Assembly: GCA_047974405.1 (NCBI GenBank)
Contig: JBKECI010000091.1
Location: forward strand, 13,171-77,170
Reading direction: 5' to 3'
DNA: 64,000 nucleotides
Origin: UPXZ01 sp047974405
Lineage (GTDB): Bacteria > Bacteroidota > Bacteroidia > Bacteroidales > Paludibacteraceae
Part shown: positions 34,206 through 42,954 of the stretch, one piece after another
Layout of the letters: the number at the start of each line of letters is the position of its first letter
Numbering within the stretch: the first letter of the stretch is position 1
Notes under the pieces: model-generated
Database searches by the model: none
What the model saw: only the letters and a program-made list of their open reading frames with translations
Told to the model about the DNA's origin: nothing
Position numbers and translations under genes: made by a program

Positions 34206-35015
34206 ATGAAGAAAAATACCCGCTTATTCATGCTTTCCTTTGTTTTGTTTTTTGTTGGAAATACTCATGCCCAAGTAACTATTGGTGGCAATACTGAACC
34301 TAACTCACACGCCGTTCTTGATCTGATAAGTAACGATGCAAAAGGATTGTTGCTGCCACGGGTTACTACCGCGCAACGAACCGCTATTTTTCCTACCGCC
34401 GATGCAAATTCTGCCGGACTACAAGTATATGACACCAGTACCAAATCGACTTGGTATTACGACGGAGCAAACTGGCAACAAGTTTCCAAATCACTGTGGG
34501 AAACAAGTACTGCCAATACCGGAATATGGCTCGCTTACAAGTCGGATTACACTGCGCATACTTCGCCCAACTCGATGATTATAAAAGATAACGGTAATAT
34601 CGGTGTAGGAACAAATGATCCCGCGTTTACAACTTCGGCCAACACCGGTGCCTCCATTCCCACATTCGGGGTAGATGGAACAGTAAATGCCACCAACTAC
34701 ACATCGCCCATACAAACCCTAACATCGGGGAGCATAGCATGGGATTTAAGTAAAGGCGCCAACGCCAAAGTAACCCTAACCGGCAACTCAAACCTCATAC
34801 TAAGTAATGCGAAAGCAGGAATGTATGGATTAATTATTGTTACTCAAGATGGAACAGGGAGCCGTACCTTGACATTTGCGACAGGTAGCAATAAAGTAAT
34901 CTGCGCCGGTAACGGAGCCGTCGGGCTTACCGGAACCGCCGGTTCAACCGATATCCTGTCCTTCTTCTACGATGGAACCAATTATTGGTGGACAGTAGGA
35001 CTGAATTATAATTAA
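34206..35015 (+). CDS. Exported protein with tail-fibre/adhesin-like sequence, function unknown
   Basis: A 269-aa protein with a clear signal peptide (MKKNTRLFMLSFVLFFVGNTHA, followed by QVTIGG). The segment HAVLDLISNDAKGLLLPRVT, the short motif LQVYDTSTKSTWYYDGANW and GNIGVGTNDPA are found in many surface-exposed Bacteroidota proteins and resemble receptor-binding tail-fibre repeats. The remainder is rich in T, G, S and N and likely beta structure (VTLTGNSNLILSN). No catalytic motif and no type IX sorting domain is seen. Thirty-one bp before the next exported-protein gene, probably one transcript. Confidence 0.7.
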   Translation: MKKNTRLFMLSFVLFFVGNTHAQVTIGGNTEPNSHAVLDLISNDAKGLLLPRVTTAQRTAIFPTADANSAGLQVYDTSTKSTWYYDGANWQQVSKSLWETSTANTGIWLAYKSDYTAHTSPNSMIIKDNGNIGVGTNDPAFTTSANTGASIPTFGVDGTVNATNYTSPIQTLTSGSIAWDLSKGANAKVTLTGNSNLILSNAKAGMYGLIIVTQDGTGSRTLTFATGSNKVICAGNGAVGLTGTAGSTDILSFFYDGTNYWWTVGLNYN

Positions 35016-35046
35016 CCGGCAACCGGCAACTTTCTAATCGAAAAAA

Positions 35047-36069
35047 ATGTTACGCAAAGTCATACTATTGCTGATAGCGGTTGTAAGCATCCATACCGCT
35101 ACTTCTCAAAACGGACAGCAACTATTTTGGGCATTGAACAAATGCACCTACTATCTCCCCAATATGCCATACGAACCCTCGTTCGCTTTCAGTATGCGTA
35201 AGCTCTACTGCGAATCGCAGTACGCCTTGCTGGCTCGAAGCGGCACCACTGTACAGGGAAATGTGGGATTTGATCCTACGGGTATTGTCAGCGCGGCAAG
35301 CAAAGTAAAAATTACGGTAGGCGGGACGGTTGGGGGGACAACGCTCGCAGTAGGTCAAGAAGTCCCATATACAACCTTTGCAGGGGGCAACACTGTTTAC
35401 GTAGTAACTTGGTACGACCAAGGTCCCAACAAATACCACGCGGCACAAACCACTGCCGCCAATCAGCCTGAATTAGCATTGCTGTCAGCAGGAGCCGGTA
35501 GTAATACGAAGTCTTCCATAAAGTTTATCAAAGCAAATTCATACTTCCTAAAGGTGGACGTAGAACTGACCAATTTATTTACCAACGGCTACATCGGTTC
35601 GTTGTTTTTGTCCACAAAAACAACAGAAAACAGCAGTATTGCCACTTTTGGGGTGAGAGTACCTATTCCTAACACTACCGGGAACTGGAGATGGTCTTCG
35701 CACATTAATTGGAGTGACAGTGCTTTGTATTTCGATGCAGAAAAATGTTGTGTAGCGGGATCTAACCGAAAATTTGACAACAGTTTAAACCGAAATAAGT
35801 GGAAAGAATACACGTTTATCAGGAATAATGAGACTAGTAGTAATAAAATAGTCAGAGTCAGCGGTACTGAAAAACTCAATGTGAATGAAGCAATAGTTGC
35901 TCCTCCTGCGGGAGCGAAAGGCTTTGGGATAGGCTCCTATTTAGATAATGGCACAGCACAGCCTTTTAGTGGTTACATCTCGGAGCTTATCTTATTCCCT
36001 GATAATTTATCAAGTTCGCCCTATTTAACGCATACCGAAAATTTTATGATTGACTATTGGGGGTTGTAG
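35047..36069 (+). CDS. Exported protein with concanavalin-like (LamG/ArabFuran-type) fold, function unknown
   Basis: A 340-aa protein with signal peptide (MLRKVILLLIAVVSIHTATSQ). Residues 45-130 include SMRKLYCESQYALLARSG, and then VVTWYDQGPNKYHA followed by AANQPEL, a pattern shared by arabinofuranosidase-B-like and LamG-like modules. The C-terminal half (GFGIGSYLDNGTAQPFSGYISELILFP, split here by recognisable GxIxEhhhF) is the typical last part of a jelly-roll. Catalytic residues cannot be assigned, so binding and hydrolysis are both possible. Probably co-transcribed with the preceding gene and convergent with folB. Confidence 0.65.
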   Translation: MLRKVILLLIAVVSIHTATSQNGQQLFWALNKCTYYLPNMPYEPSFAFSMRKLYCESQYALLARSGTTVQGNVGFDPTGIVSAASKVKITVGGTVGGTTLAVGQEVPYTTFAGGNTVYVVTWYDQGPNKYHAAQTTAANQPELALLSAGAGSNTKSSIKFIKANSYFLKVDVELTNLFTNGYIGSLFLSTKTTENSSIATFGVRVPIPNTTGNWRWSSHINWSDSALYFDAEKCCVAGSNRKFDNSLNRNKWKEYTFIRNNETSSNKIVRVSGTEKLNVNEAIVAPPAGAKGFGIGSYLDNGTAQPFSGYISELILFPDNLSSSPYLTHTENFMIDYWGL

Positions 36070-36103
36070 CCTTTGCTAGGCTATATATCTTCCGTTATAT
36101 TCA

Positions 36104-36460
36104 TTATTCCGGCACGCCAATTATTACACTTACAAACTCCACCTCCCCGCCCAACGGAGGGTGGAGTTTGGATAATTCTATTTGCAGCGAATTTATTTGT
36201 GGGAAAGATTGTTGCACGGCATCACAAATCCTTCTCGACACATGCTCAATCAGGTCGGAGGGAGTTTCCATCTCCACCTTTATCACATTATATACCTCTT
36301 GATAATTTAACGTATCTGTCAGATTATCTGTTTTTTCGGCTTTTCCTGTGTCCAACTCTATTGTTAAGGTTACAAAAAAGGTGTTTCCTTGCTCTTTTTC
36401 AAAATCCAAACAACCATGATAGGCATGGAATTTCATATTTTTGAGTACTATTTTTGACAT
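36104..36460 (-). CDS. folB: Dihydroneopterin aldolase
   Basis: A 118-aa folate-pathway enzyme that converts 7,8-dihydroneopterin to 6-hydroxymethyl-dihydropterin and glycolaldehyde. The N-terminus IVLKNMKFHAYHGCLDFEK contains the conserved F-AYHG and following E. Later DTLNYQEVYNVIK and LIEHVSRRICDAV are standard, and IELSKLHPPLGGEVEFVSV carries the catalytic Lys region. ATG at 36460 is preferred over 36469. It lies 14 bp after the hydrolase gene, likely the same transcript. Confidence 0.92.
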   Translation of the reverse strand: MSKIVLKNMKFHAYHGCLDFEKEQGNTFFVTLTIELDTGKAEKTDNLTDTLNYQEVYNVIKVEMETPSDLIEHVSRRICDAVQQSFPQINSLQIELSKLHPPLGGEVEFVSVIIGVPE

Positions 36461-36474
36461 ATACAGCAATGTTT

Positions 36475-37257
36475 TTATGAATGTAGTATTTTAAAAAATG
36501 TATTTATCAACCTCATCGTTTCTTCTTCATTTTCTTTTCGGGGGGTGTGGGCAGCATCGGGGATAACACTTGTAACAACCTTTGAGCAAATTTCTCTTTC
36601 TAATACATTTAGCTGTTCAATGGTATCAAAAGGATCGTTTTCGCCCCTGAATGCCAATACTGGGCAACGGATTTCTCGCAAAATGGAGAAGATATTCCAA
36701 TCTTTAAAAAAGTCTGCCAACCATGTTTCGTGCCAAAGTCTGAAAAGTTCTTTTGCTTTGTTGCCATGATACTGTTCTAATGTTTGTATCAGCAAATTAT
36801 GGCGGGATTTTTCGCGACTCTCTTTGATGGTAATCTGCCCCTTTTCTTCAACAAAACTGTGAACTCCTTCCAACAAGATAGCTTCAAAGCGATCGGGATA
36901 CAAGGCGGCGGCAATCAGTGAGATGGAAGCACCATCGCTATGTCCGTACAAAATAGCTTTAGGTACGTTTAAAGCATCCATTAGTCTGACAAGTAGATGG
37001 GCCTCGTTGTGGAGATAATGCTTAGTCCGTTGCTTGATGCTGAAAGGAGAAGACTTGCCGTATCCTTGCCTATCGTAAATGATGCTGTTTGAGTCACTAA
37101 GTTTCGACAGTTTTTCCGGAAAATCTCCCCACATCTCTGTACAGCCCCATGAATCGTGCAAAAAAATTATCGGAGCCTCCCGAGAAGATTCTTCTAAAAT
37201 AATCTCTTTTACAAATAGCTGATAATTATCTATCGGAATATGTTTTTTTTGAATCAT
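36475..37257 (-). CDS. Alpha/beta-hydrolase, substrate unknown
   Basis: A soluble 260-aa protein without signal peptide. The oxyanion region is FLHDSWGCTEMW, the nucleophile elbow YGHSDGAS (Ser in GxSxG-type GHSDG), the acid in FRGENDPFD and the final His in PDAAHTPRKEN, giving a full Ser-Asp-His triad. DRQGYGKSSPF is typical of esterase, peptidase and haloperoxidase-like members. First gene of a pair with folB, and divergent from pdxB. A -7 element TAATTTTG (37284-37291, minus strand) lies 27 bp before the ATG. Confidence 0.85.
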   Translation of the reverse strand: MIQKKHIPIDNYQLFVKEIILEESSREAPIIFLHDSWGCTEMWGDFPEKLSKLSDSNSIIYDRQGYGKSSPFSIKQRTKHYLHNEAHLLVRLMDALNVPKAILYGHSDGASISLIAAALYPDRFEAILLEGVHSFVEEKGQITIKESREKSRHNLLIQTLEQYHGNKAKELFRLWHETWLADFFKDWNIFSILREIRCPVLAFRGENDPFDTIEQLNVLEREICSKVVTSVIPDAAHTPRKENEEETMRLINTFFKILHS

Positions 37258-37283
37258 ACATATGTTTTGATTAAATGCGCAAA

Positions 37284-37291
37284 CAAAATTA
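37284..37291 (-). promoter_or_regulatory. Candidate -7 element of the hydrolase-folB pair
   Basis: The minus strand reads TAATTTTG, matching TAnnTTTG. A C7-T7 tract (37308-37321) lies where a -33 element would be expected. Confidence 0.4.
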
Positions 37292-37355
37292 CTTAAAATA
37301 CGATATACCCCCCCTTTTTTTATAAAAGATATGCTCCTTTTCTCCTTTTTTAGAG

Positions 37356-37363
37356 TAATTTTG
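37356..37363 (+). promoter_or_regulatory. Candidate -7 element of pdxB-dacB-birA
   Basis: TAATTTTG matches TAnnTTTG, 22 bp before the pdxB ATG, giving a very short leader. No -33 TTG was found. Confidence 0.4.
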
Positions 37364-37385
37364 CAAAAAAACCATTCAAAAAAAA

Positions 37386-38480
37386 ATGAAAATCATTATT
37401 GATAAAAATATACCTTTTATACGGGGTGTGTTTGAAAATGTTGCCGAGACCCTCTATCTGTCTGCCAAAGAGATGACCCCTCAGACTGTATGTGATGCGG
37501 ATGCTCTGATAATCCGCACTCGTACCCGATGCAATCAATCGCTGCTGGATGGGAGTAGCGTAAAGTTTATTGCCACGGCAACAATCGGATACGACCATAT
37601 TGATACAGAATATTGCGAAAAAAACAATATCCGATGGACCAATGCGCCTGGTTGCAACGCCCTCTCCGTAACCCAGTATATGGCGTCTGTTTTTAGTTAT
37701 TTGATAAAAAAGCAAGGATTTAATCTTAGTGGGAAAACTCTCGGGATTGTCGGAGTAGGGGAGGTTGGGAGCAGAGTGGCACAACTTGGTAAATATTTTG
37801 GAATGAAAGTGATGCTCAACGACCCGCCTCGCGCACGAAACGAAGGGGCAGGAAACTTTGTCTCCCTTGACGACATTGCAAAACATGCGGATATTATCAC
37901 TTTTCACCCGTTTTTGAATATGGATGGAATCGACAAAACATTTCATCTAGCAAATGACACTTTCTTTCAATCTTTAAAGAAAAACCCCGTTATCGTCAAT
38001 GCTTCGAGAGGAGAAGTAGTAGAAACAAATGCGCTTGTCAAAGCTATAGAACATAAAATGGTTGATGCGGTTGTGCTGGATTGTTGGGAATTTGAACCCA
38101 ACATTCATCTTGATTTGATGAAAAAATGTGCTATCGCTACTCCTCACATTGCAGGATACTCTGCCGATGGAAAAGCCAATGCTACCACTCAAAGCGTTCG
38201 TTCGGTAAGTCATTTTTTTCAATTAGGATTGGAAAATTGGGAACCTTCCGGCATCCCCAATCCCACTTATACAAAAATAGACTCAACAAACACAATCGAT
38301 TTCTTCTTAGAATCATACAATATCGAAAAAGATAGCAATACCTTAAAAAAATCGCCCGAAACTTTTGAAAATCAACGATCGGACTATCCTGTAAGAAGAG
38401 AACCAAAATATTATAGGGAACTGATACAAGCGGAACTTTTGGAAACACTCGAGAACGATTATAAGGTCTTTTTTGAATGA
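37386..38480 (+). CDS. pdxB: Erythronate-4-phosphate dehydrogenase
   Basis: A 364-aa NAD-dependent enzyme of pyridoxal phosphate synthesis from erythrose-4-phosphate. The N-terminus MKIIIDKNIPFIRGVFE and the stretch FIATATIGYDHIDTEYC are characteristic of PdxB among D-2-hydroxyacid dehydrogenases. The Rossmann motif is GIVGVGEVGSRVA, substrate and catalytic residues lie in VNASRGEVVETNAL, WEFEPN and CAIATPHIAGYS. The C-terminal dimerisation segment is present, so length is normal. Its stop overlaps the dacB start by 4 bp (ATGA). Confidence 0.93.
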   Translation: MKIIIDKNIPFIRGVFENVAETLYLSAKEMTPQTVCDADALIIRTRTRCNQSLLDGSSVKFIATATIGYDHIDTEYCEKNNIRWTNAPGCNALSVTQYMASVFSYLIKKQGFNLSGKTLGIVGVGEVGSRVAQLGKYFGMKVMLNDPPRARNEGAGNFVSLDDIAKHADIITFHPFLNMDGIDKTFHLANDTFFQSLKKNPVIVNASRGEVVETNALVKAIEHKMVDAVVLDCWEFEPNIHLDLMKKCAIATPHIAGYSADGKANATTQSVRSVSHFFQLGLENWEPSGIPNPTYTKIDSTNTIDFFLESYNIEKDSNTLKKSPETFENQRSDYPVRREPKYYRELIQAELLETLENDYKVFFE

Positions 38481-39886
38481 AAAAAATTTTACACATATTA
38501 CTTTTGTCCGGTATTGCCGTATCTGTTGTCTCTAAAAATCCGGTTTTCACTTTTATCGAAAACGATTTGATGAACAATGCCAATGTGAGTTTAATTGTAA
38601 AAGATATGACCAATAACGCCAATCTATACGAATACCACCCGGGGAACTCCTTTATTCCGGCATCGACCATGAAGTTGGTTACTACCGCCACAGCACTCCA
38701 ATTACTTGGCGGCAGTTTCAGGTTTGAAACCCTATTGCAATACGATGGAACAATTGACTATGAAGGAATATTAAACGGAAATATCTATATAAGAGGGGGA
38801 GGCGACCCCACGTTGGGTTCGGAGAAGATGGGAGACGGAGACTTTTTGCAACAATGGGTCAAAAGCATCAAAAAAAAAGGAATTAGAAAAATATTAGGAA
38901 GTATTATAGCCGATGAATCACTCTATGGCGATGAGGGAGCAAACCCTTATTGGACATGGGAAGATATTGGCAACTACTATGCTCCGGAAATATATGCCAT
39001 TTCGTACAAAGACAACACTTTCAAAGTTGAGTTCGACTCAAAAGAGGTGGGCAGCATCCCTCAAATTGTTGCAGTTAGCCCTCAAATAAAAGATCTTTGC
39101 ATTATCAACTGCCTCAAGAGTACCAAAATATCGTTCGATAGTGCCTATTTTTACGGTAAACCGCACGATAATGAAAGAATTGCTCGCGGCGCCATTCCGG
39201 CAAACAGAAAGAGATTTACGGTAAAAGGGAGTATTCCCTCTCCCGGACTTCTATTAGCAAAAGACTTAAAACAAGCGCTAAAAAAAAATGGAATAGAAGT
39301 AACAGGAGAGGGCAAAGATATATTTTTGCCACCCCAATCAAAAAGAACAAAAATTTATTCACACTTTTCTCCCCCTTTGAGAAATATTGTGGGAGAGATA
39401 AATATGAATAGCAACAACCACTATGCCGAAACCTTGTTTCAGAGATTGTCTCTCTTGGAAAGTTCGGTTGCAAATTCAAAAAATGCTGCGAAGATAATCA
39501 AAAATTATTGGTATTCGAGATTGCCCTCTTCCAAACAACTGTTTTTGTACGATGGATGCGGACTTTCTCCTCTGAATGCCGTATCTGCAAATTTTTTGGT
39601 CGATATGCTTGTGTATATGTACAATTCCGACAGCCGCGCAGATTTTCTCAACTCTTTACCTGTTTCGGGGATTTCGGGGACATTAAAGTCGTTTTTGAAA
39701 AATACTCCATTATTTGGCAAAGTAAGAGCCAAAAGCGGAACCATAAGCCGTGTAAAATCTTATGCGGGCTACATCGAAAGAGATGATAAAAAATGGGTAT
39801 TTGCCGTATTAGTAAACAATGCCAATGGAAATTCGAGAGAAGTAACAGGTAAAATCGAAAATTTTTTACTTGACATCACACAATGA
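38477..39886 (+). CDS. dacB: D-alanyl-D-alanine carboxypeptidase/endopeptidase (PBP4 class)
   Basis: A 469-aa exported penicillin-binding protein that trims or opens peptidoglycan cross-links. A signal peptide covers about residues 1-19. The three active-site motifs are SxxK (STMK, S63-K66), SxN (SNNHYAE) and KTG-type KSGT in KVRAKSGTISRVKSYAGY. The long insert between the first two motifs is typical of the S13/PBP4 class. ATGA overlaps on both sides tie it to pdxB and birA. Confidence 0.93.
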   Translation: MKKILHILLLSGIAVSVVSKNPVFTFIENDLMNNANVSLIVKDMTNNANLYEYHPGNSFIPASTMKLVTTATALQLLGGSFRFETLLQYDGTIDYEGILNGNIYIRGGGDPTLGSEKMGDGDFLQQWVKSIKKKGIRKILGSIIADESLYGDEGANPYWTWEDIGNYYAPEIYAISYKDNTFKVEFDSKEVGSIPQIVAVSPQIKDLCIINCLKSTKISFDSAYFYGKPHDNERIARGAIPANRKRFTVKGSIPSPGLLLAKDLKQALKKNGIEVTGEGKDIFLPPQSKRTKIYSHFSPPLRNIVGEINMNSNNHYAETLFQRLSLLESSVANSKNAAKIIKNYWYSRLPSSKQLFLYDGCGLSPLNAVSANFLVDMLVYMYNSDSRADFLNSLPVSGISGTLKSFLKNTPLFGKVRAKSGTISRVKSYAGYIERDDKKWVFAVLVNNANGNSREVTGKIENFLLDITQ

Positions 39887-40608
39887 AAACCATGCAACAT
39901 ATCAATTTTGTGTCTTCAACCAACGACCACCTCAAGGAGCAGGTAAAAAAATCGAATCTTTTAGAAGGTTTCACGGTTTACACAGATTTTCAGACTACCG
40001 GAAAGGGACAATCCGGGAATATGTGGGAATCTGAAAAAGGCAAAAATCTCCTTTTCAGCATTGTTATTTATCCAAAAAAAATTGAGATAGAGAAACAATT
40101 TCTTATATCGAAAATGGTAAGCGTTGCAGTACAACAAGCACTTGAAGAGTATGTGGAAGGGATAAAAATCAAATGGCCGAACGACATCTATTATCAAAAT
40201 AAAAAGTTGGGGGGTATACTAATAGAAAGCTCACTGCAGAGCAACCATATCAGGTACACCATTATCGGAGTGGGACTCAACATCAACCAAACCCGTTTCA
40301 ACCCATTGCTGCCCAACCCTGTTTCACTTAAAATGATTACGGGGAAAAGCTATCGCAGAATAATGCTGTTGAAGAAAATACGCCAACATTTTTTTACTCT
40401 CTACAACGATTCAGATAATGAAACAATAAACAGAATATACTTTGAAAATTTGTACCGCTCTGTCGGGTATCACAATTACAGAATTGGTTTAGGACCTATT
40501 TTTGCCGCAAAAATACTTAAAGTACATGAAAGCGGAGAGCTTACGCTTGAAAAGGCAAACGGAGAGATATTGAATTTTTACTTCAAAGAGGTGGAGTTTG
40601 TCCATTAA
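39883..40608 (+). CDS. birA: Biotin--[acetyl-CoA-carboxylase] ligase
   Basis: A 241-aa enzyme that attaches biotin to carboxylase carrier protein through biotinyl-AMP. The ATP/biotin loop is TTGKGQSGNMWESEKGKNL (variant of GRGRxGR/GRGQ), followed by KIKWPNDIYYQNKKLGGILIE with the conserved KWPND and GGILIE. A short C-terminal SH3-like domain follows. The N-terminal DNA-binding domain of bifunctional BirA is missing, so it is a pure ligase. It overlaps dacB by 4 bp. Confidence 0.93.
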   Translation: MKTMQHINFVSSTNDHLKEQVKKSNLLEGFTVYTDFQTTGKGQSGNMWESEKGKNLLFSIVIYPKKIEIEKQFLISKMVSVAVQQALEEYVEGIKIKWPNDIYYQNKKLGGILIESSLQSNHIRYTIIGVGLNINQTRFNPLLPNPVSLKMITGKSYRRIMLLKKIRQHFFTLYNDSDNETINRIYFENLYRSVGYHNYRIGLGPIFAAKILKVHESGELTLEKANGEILNFYFKEVEFVH

Positions 40609-40770
40609 ATCTTCATTGGTTATTGCCAATGTTGCACTTGCTACAAACAGAAAGTAAAATATTGTTTCCTAAGTAGTAATAAGAATTTGATCTTTAGTAT
40701 TATTGTAAGATAATTATTATTTTAATTGTTAAAAATTCCGTCAGATAACGAAAAAATAGATTATAAACAA

Positions 40771-42240
40771 ATGAAAAATACCCTTACATCGCTTTGTCTC
40801 ATATTCATTGCCTCGGGTTTCTCCATTTTGGCAGAAGCTCCGGCAGGATATTACACTTCATTAGAGTTGGACGGTAAAAACACTTCTACTTTGAGGACCG
40901 CCCTACAAAATATTATCACAACAAATCATACTACAGTAGGGTATAGCGGACTTTGGAACGCCTATGCAACTACCGATATCAACCCTTCTACAGGTAATAT
41001 TTGGGATATGTACTCCAATTGCAGTTTTACTTGTCCCGATGATCAAAACAGCGGTACAAACGGCACCGAATGTACCAATTACAATAGAGAACACACCACC
41101 CCAAGGAGTTGGTTTAACAGTATAGAACCGATAAACTCAGATTTGTTCAACGTATATCCTACCGATACTTATGTAAACGCTCAAAGGAGCAACTACCCTT
41201 ACGGAGAGGTTGGAGAAACAACCATTATGGAGACATTTGGCAATGGGAGTCTGTTGGGTTATTCAAATTTTTCTACCTATACCGGAATGGTTTTTGAACC
41301 GATTGACGAATATAAAGGAGATTTTGCAAGAACATTTTTCTACATGGCTACAAGATATGCTGATATTTGTTCCGATTGGGCGTCCAACTCGCCTGAAGCT
41401 GCAGTTGTGTATGGAACAAATTTAGGATTTACACCCTACGCCATCGAATTATTCCTAAAATGGAGCAGAGAAGACCCAGTAAGTGAGAAAGAGGCAAATC
41501 GGAACGATGCCGTATATACCAAACAATACAATAGAAATCCATTTATCGATTTTTTAGGATTGGAAGAGTATATCTGGGGAAATAAGACGATGGAATTATT
41601 TTATGTGGGGGGCTCTACTCAAAATACACCTGTCGTAAACAGCCCCTCTTCGGCAAATATTACGGATGTATCGGCAAATTTAGGAGGAAACATAACCTCG
41701 ACAGGAAACAGTACCATTACAGAGTCAGGAATTTACTATAGCCTGACAGACGGATTTACCAACGGAGAGGGGATAAAAATTACAGGTTCTGCCAACGATA
41801 CGGGACCATTTTATATACCTGTAACAGGATTGAACAAAAATACCAACTATTATTTCAAGGCATTTGCTACCAATAGTTTAGGTACAGGATATTCATCACA
41901 GGCAAGATTTATAACCACAGGTTCGACCGATAATAAAATATCTGTAGGGAATATAAGAGAGTCGGGGGCAATGCTCCAATACGGAATCGTAAAGAAACCG
42001 ACGACAAAAAGTTTGCTGATAAAAACAAAAAGCATTACCGGTAATTTGACCGTTGCGATAACCGGAATTGCATTCGATGTATCATCGGCTATTATTAATC
42101 AACAAGACGCAGAAAACGGTTATACCCTATACGTTACCTTTAATCCCACCTCTGTAGGTTCTTATACAGGCACACTCACTATCTCCGGAGGAGGATTAGT
42201 AAGCAATTATCAAGTAAATCTATCGGGAATTAAACAATAA
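40771..42240 (+). CDS. Secreted endonuclease I-family nuclease with C-terminal beta domains
   Basis: From the ATG at 40771 the protein has 489 aa with a signal peptide (MKNTLTSLCLIFIASGFSILA). Residues 20-285 are an Endonuclease_1 (EndoI/bsn-type) domain: NREHTTPRSWFN near residue 105 with catalytic His, then DLFNVYPTDTYVNAQRSNYPYGE. The C-terminal part has a fibronectin-like unit (GNITSTGNSTITESGIYYS) and a second beta domain (LYVTFNPTSVGSYTGTLTISG) like those following other secreted Bacteroidota enzymes. It degrades extracellular DNA, perhaps for nutrient use. The frame opens with TTG at 40726; the ATG is preferred. No type IX sorting tail is evident. Confidence 0.87.
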   Translation: MKNTLTSLCLIFIASGFSILAEAPAGYYTSLELDGKNTSTLRTALQNIITTNHTTVGYSGLWNAYATTDINPSTGNIWDMYSNCSFTCPDDQNSGTNGTECTNYNREHTTPRSWFNSIEPINSDLFNVYPTDTYVNAQRSNYPYGEVGETTIMETFGNGSLLGYSNFSTYTGMVFEPIDEYKGDFARTFFYMATRYADICSDWASNSPEAAVVYGTNLGFTPYAIELFLKWSREDPVSEKEANRNDAVYTKQYNRNPFIDFLGLEEYIWGNKTMELFYVGGSTQNTPVVNSPSSANITDVSANLGGNITSTGNSTITESGIYYSLTDGFTNGEGIKITGSANDTGPFYIPVTGLNKNTNYYFKAFATNSLGTGYSSQARFITTGSTDNKISVGNIRESGAMLQYGIVKKPTTKSLLIKTKSITGNLTVAITGIAFDVSSAIINQQDAENGYTLYVTFNPTSVGSYTGTLTISGGGLVSNYQVNLSGIKQ

Positions 42241-42336
42241 ACGAAAATATTAACAGAAACATTATCAAAATAAATGTGGTATTGTGAAAAACAAAATAAT
42301 TTTGTCATTCTCAACATGAAAAATCAAAATTACTTG

Positions 42337-42344
42337 TATATTTG
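42337..42344 (+). promoter_or_regulatory. Candidate -7 element of ssb
   Basis: TATATTTG matches TAnnTTTG, 78 bp before the ssb ATG. No TTG lies at the -33 distance. Confidence 0.4.
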
Positions 42345-42422
42345 TATAGAAGTTTCATATTTAACCGTATTACCGTATATTAAGAAAAATCTAAATTTAA
42401 ACACGCACACAATTCTACAATT

Positions 42423-42851
42423 ATGTCAATAAACAAAGTGATTTTAATCGGGAATGTTGGAGCAGATCCCGAAGTTCGCTATCTAGAAAAGAATGTTGCC
42501 GTAGCCAATTTCAGATTGGCTACTACCGAAAGAGGATATACTATGCAAAATGGAACGCAAGTACCCGATCGCACAGAATGGCACAATATCGTGGTTTGGA
42601 GAGGGCTGGCCGAATTGACTGAGAGATATATAAAAAAGGGGACACAACTCTATATTGAGGGGAGAATACAGACCCGTTCGTGGGAAAAAGAAGGTGTAAA
42701 GCGATATACCACAGAGATTTATGCCGAAAATGTTCAGTTACTCGGAAAACGGCCGGACTCGGGAGAGAATACTATTTCCGCAGTTTCTTCGGCTCATGTT
42801 TCGACAGAGACAATTGCTGAGGATGATAATGGGAGCGATTTGCCGTTTTAG
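42423..42851 (+). CDS. ssb: Single-stranded DNA-binding protein
   Basis: The 142-aa protein has an OB fold (MSINKVILIGNVGADPEVRY, RTEWHNIVVWRGLAEL, GTQLYIEGRIQTRSWE, EIYAENVQLLG), a short flexible linker and an acidic tip ending DDNGSDLPF, the interaction tail that recruits repair and replication proteins. Length is typical for this phylum. Monocistronic. Presumably the chromosomal SSB, since no mobile-element genes are nearby. Confidence 0.95.
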   Translation: MSINKVILIGNVGADPEVRYLEKNVAVANFRLATTERGYTMQNGTQVPDRTEWHNIVVWRGLAELTERYIKKGTQLYIEGRIQTRSWEKEGVKRYTTEIYAENVQLLGKRPDSGENTISAVSSAHVSTETIAEDDNGSDLPF

Positions 42852-42906
42852 ATAAAATCTATTCTCCGAAAGATAAAAATATCACATAGATTTTTTTTAT
42901 GTTGTA

Positions 42907-42914
42907 TATTTTTG
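42907..42914 (+). promoter_or_regulatory. Candidate -7 element of the gamma carbonic anhydrase gene
   Basis: TATTTTTG matches TAnnTTTG, 40 bp before the ATG. No -33 TTG. Confidence 0.35.
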
Positions 42915-42954
42915 CTGATAACAGATTACTCATAAAAGAAAATAGAATTATTCA

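Noticed and set aside
36065..36082. TAGCC/GGCTA stem between the concanavalin-like gene and folB as a terminator
   Set aside because: Five-bp stem without a clear T-run in either direction.
37350..37946. 198-codon minus-strand frame
   Set aside because: Antisense to pdxB, which has full dehydrogenase motifs.
40614..40631. CATTGG/CCAATG hairpin after birA as a terminator
   Set aside because: Only 6 bp and no T-run.
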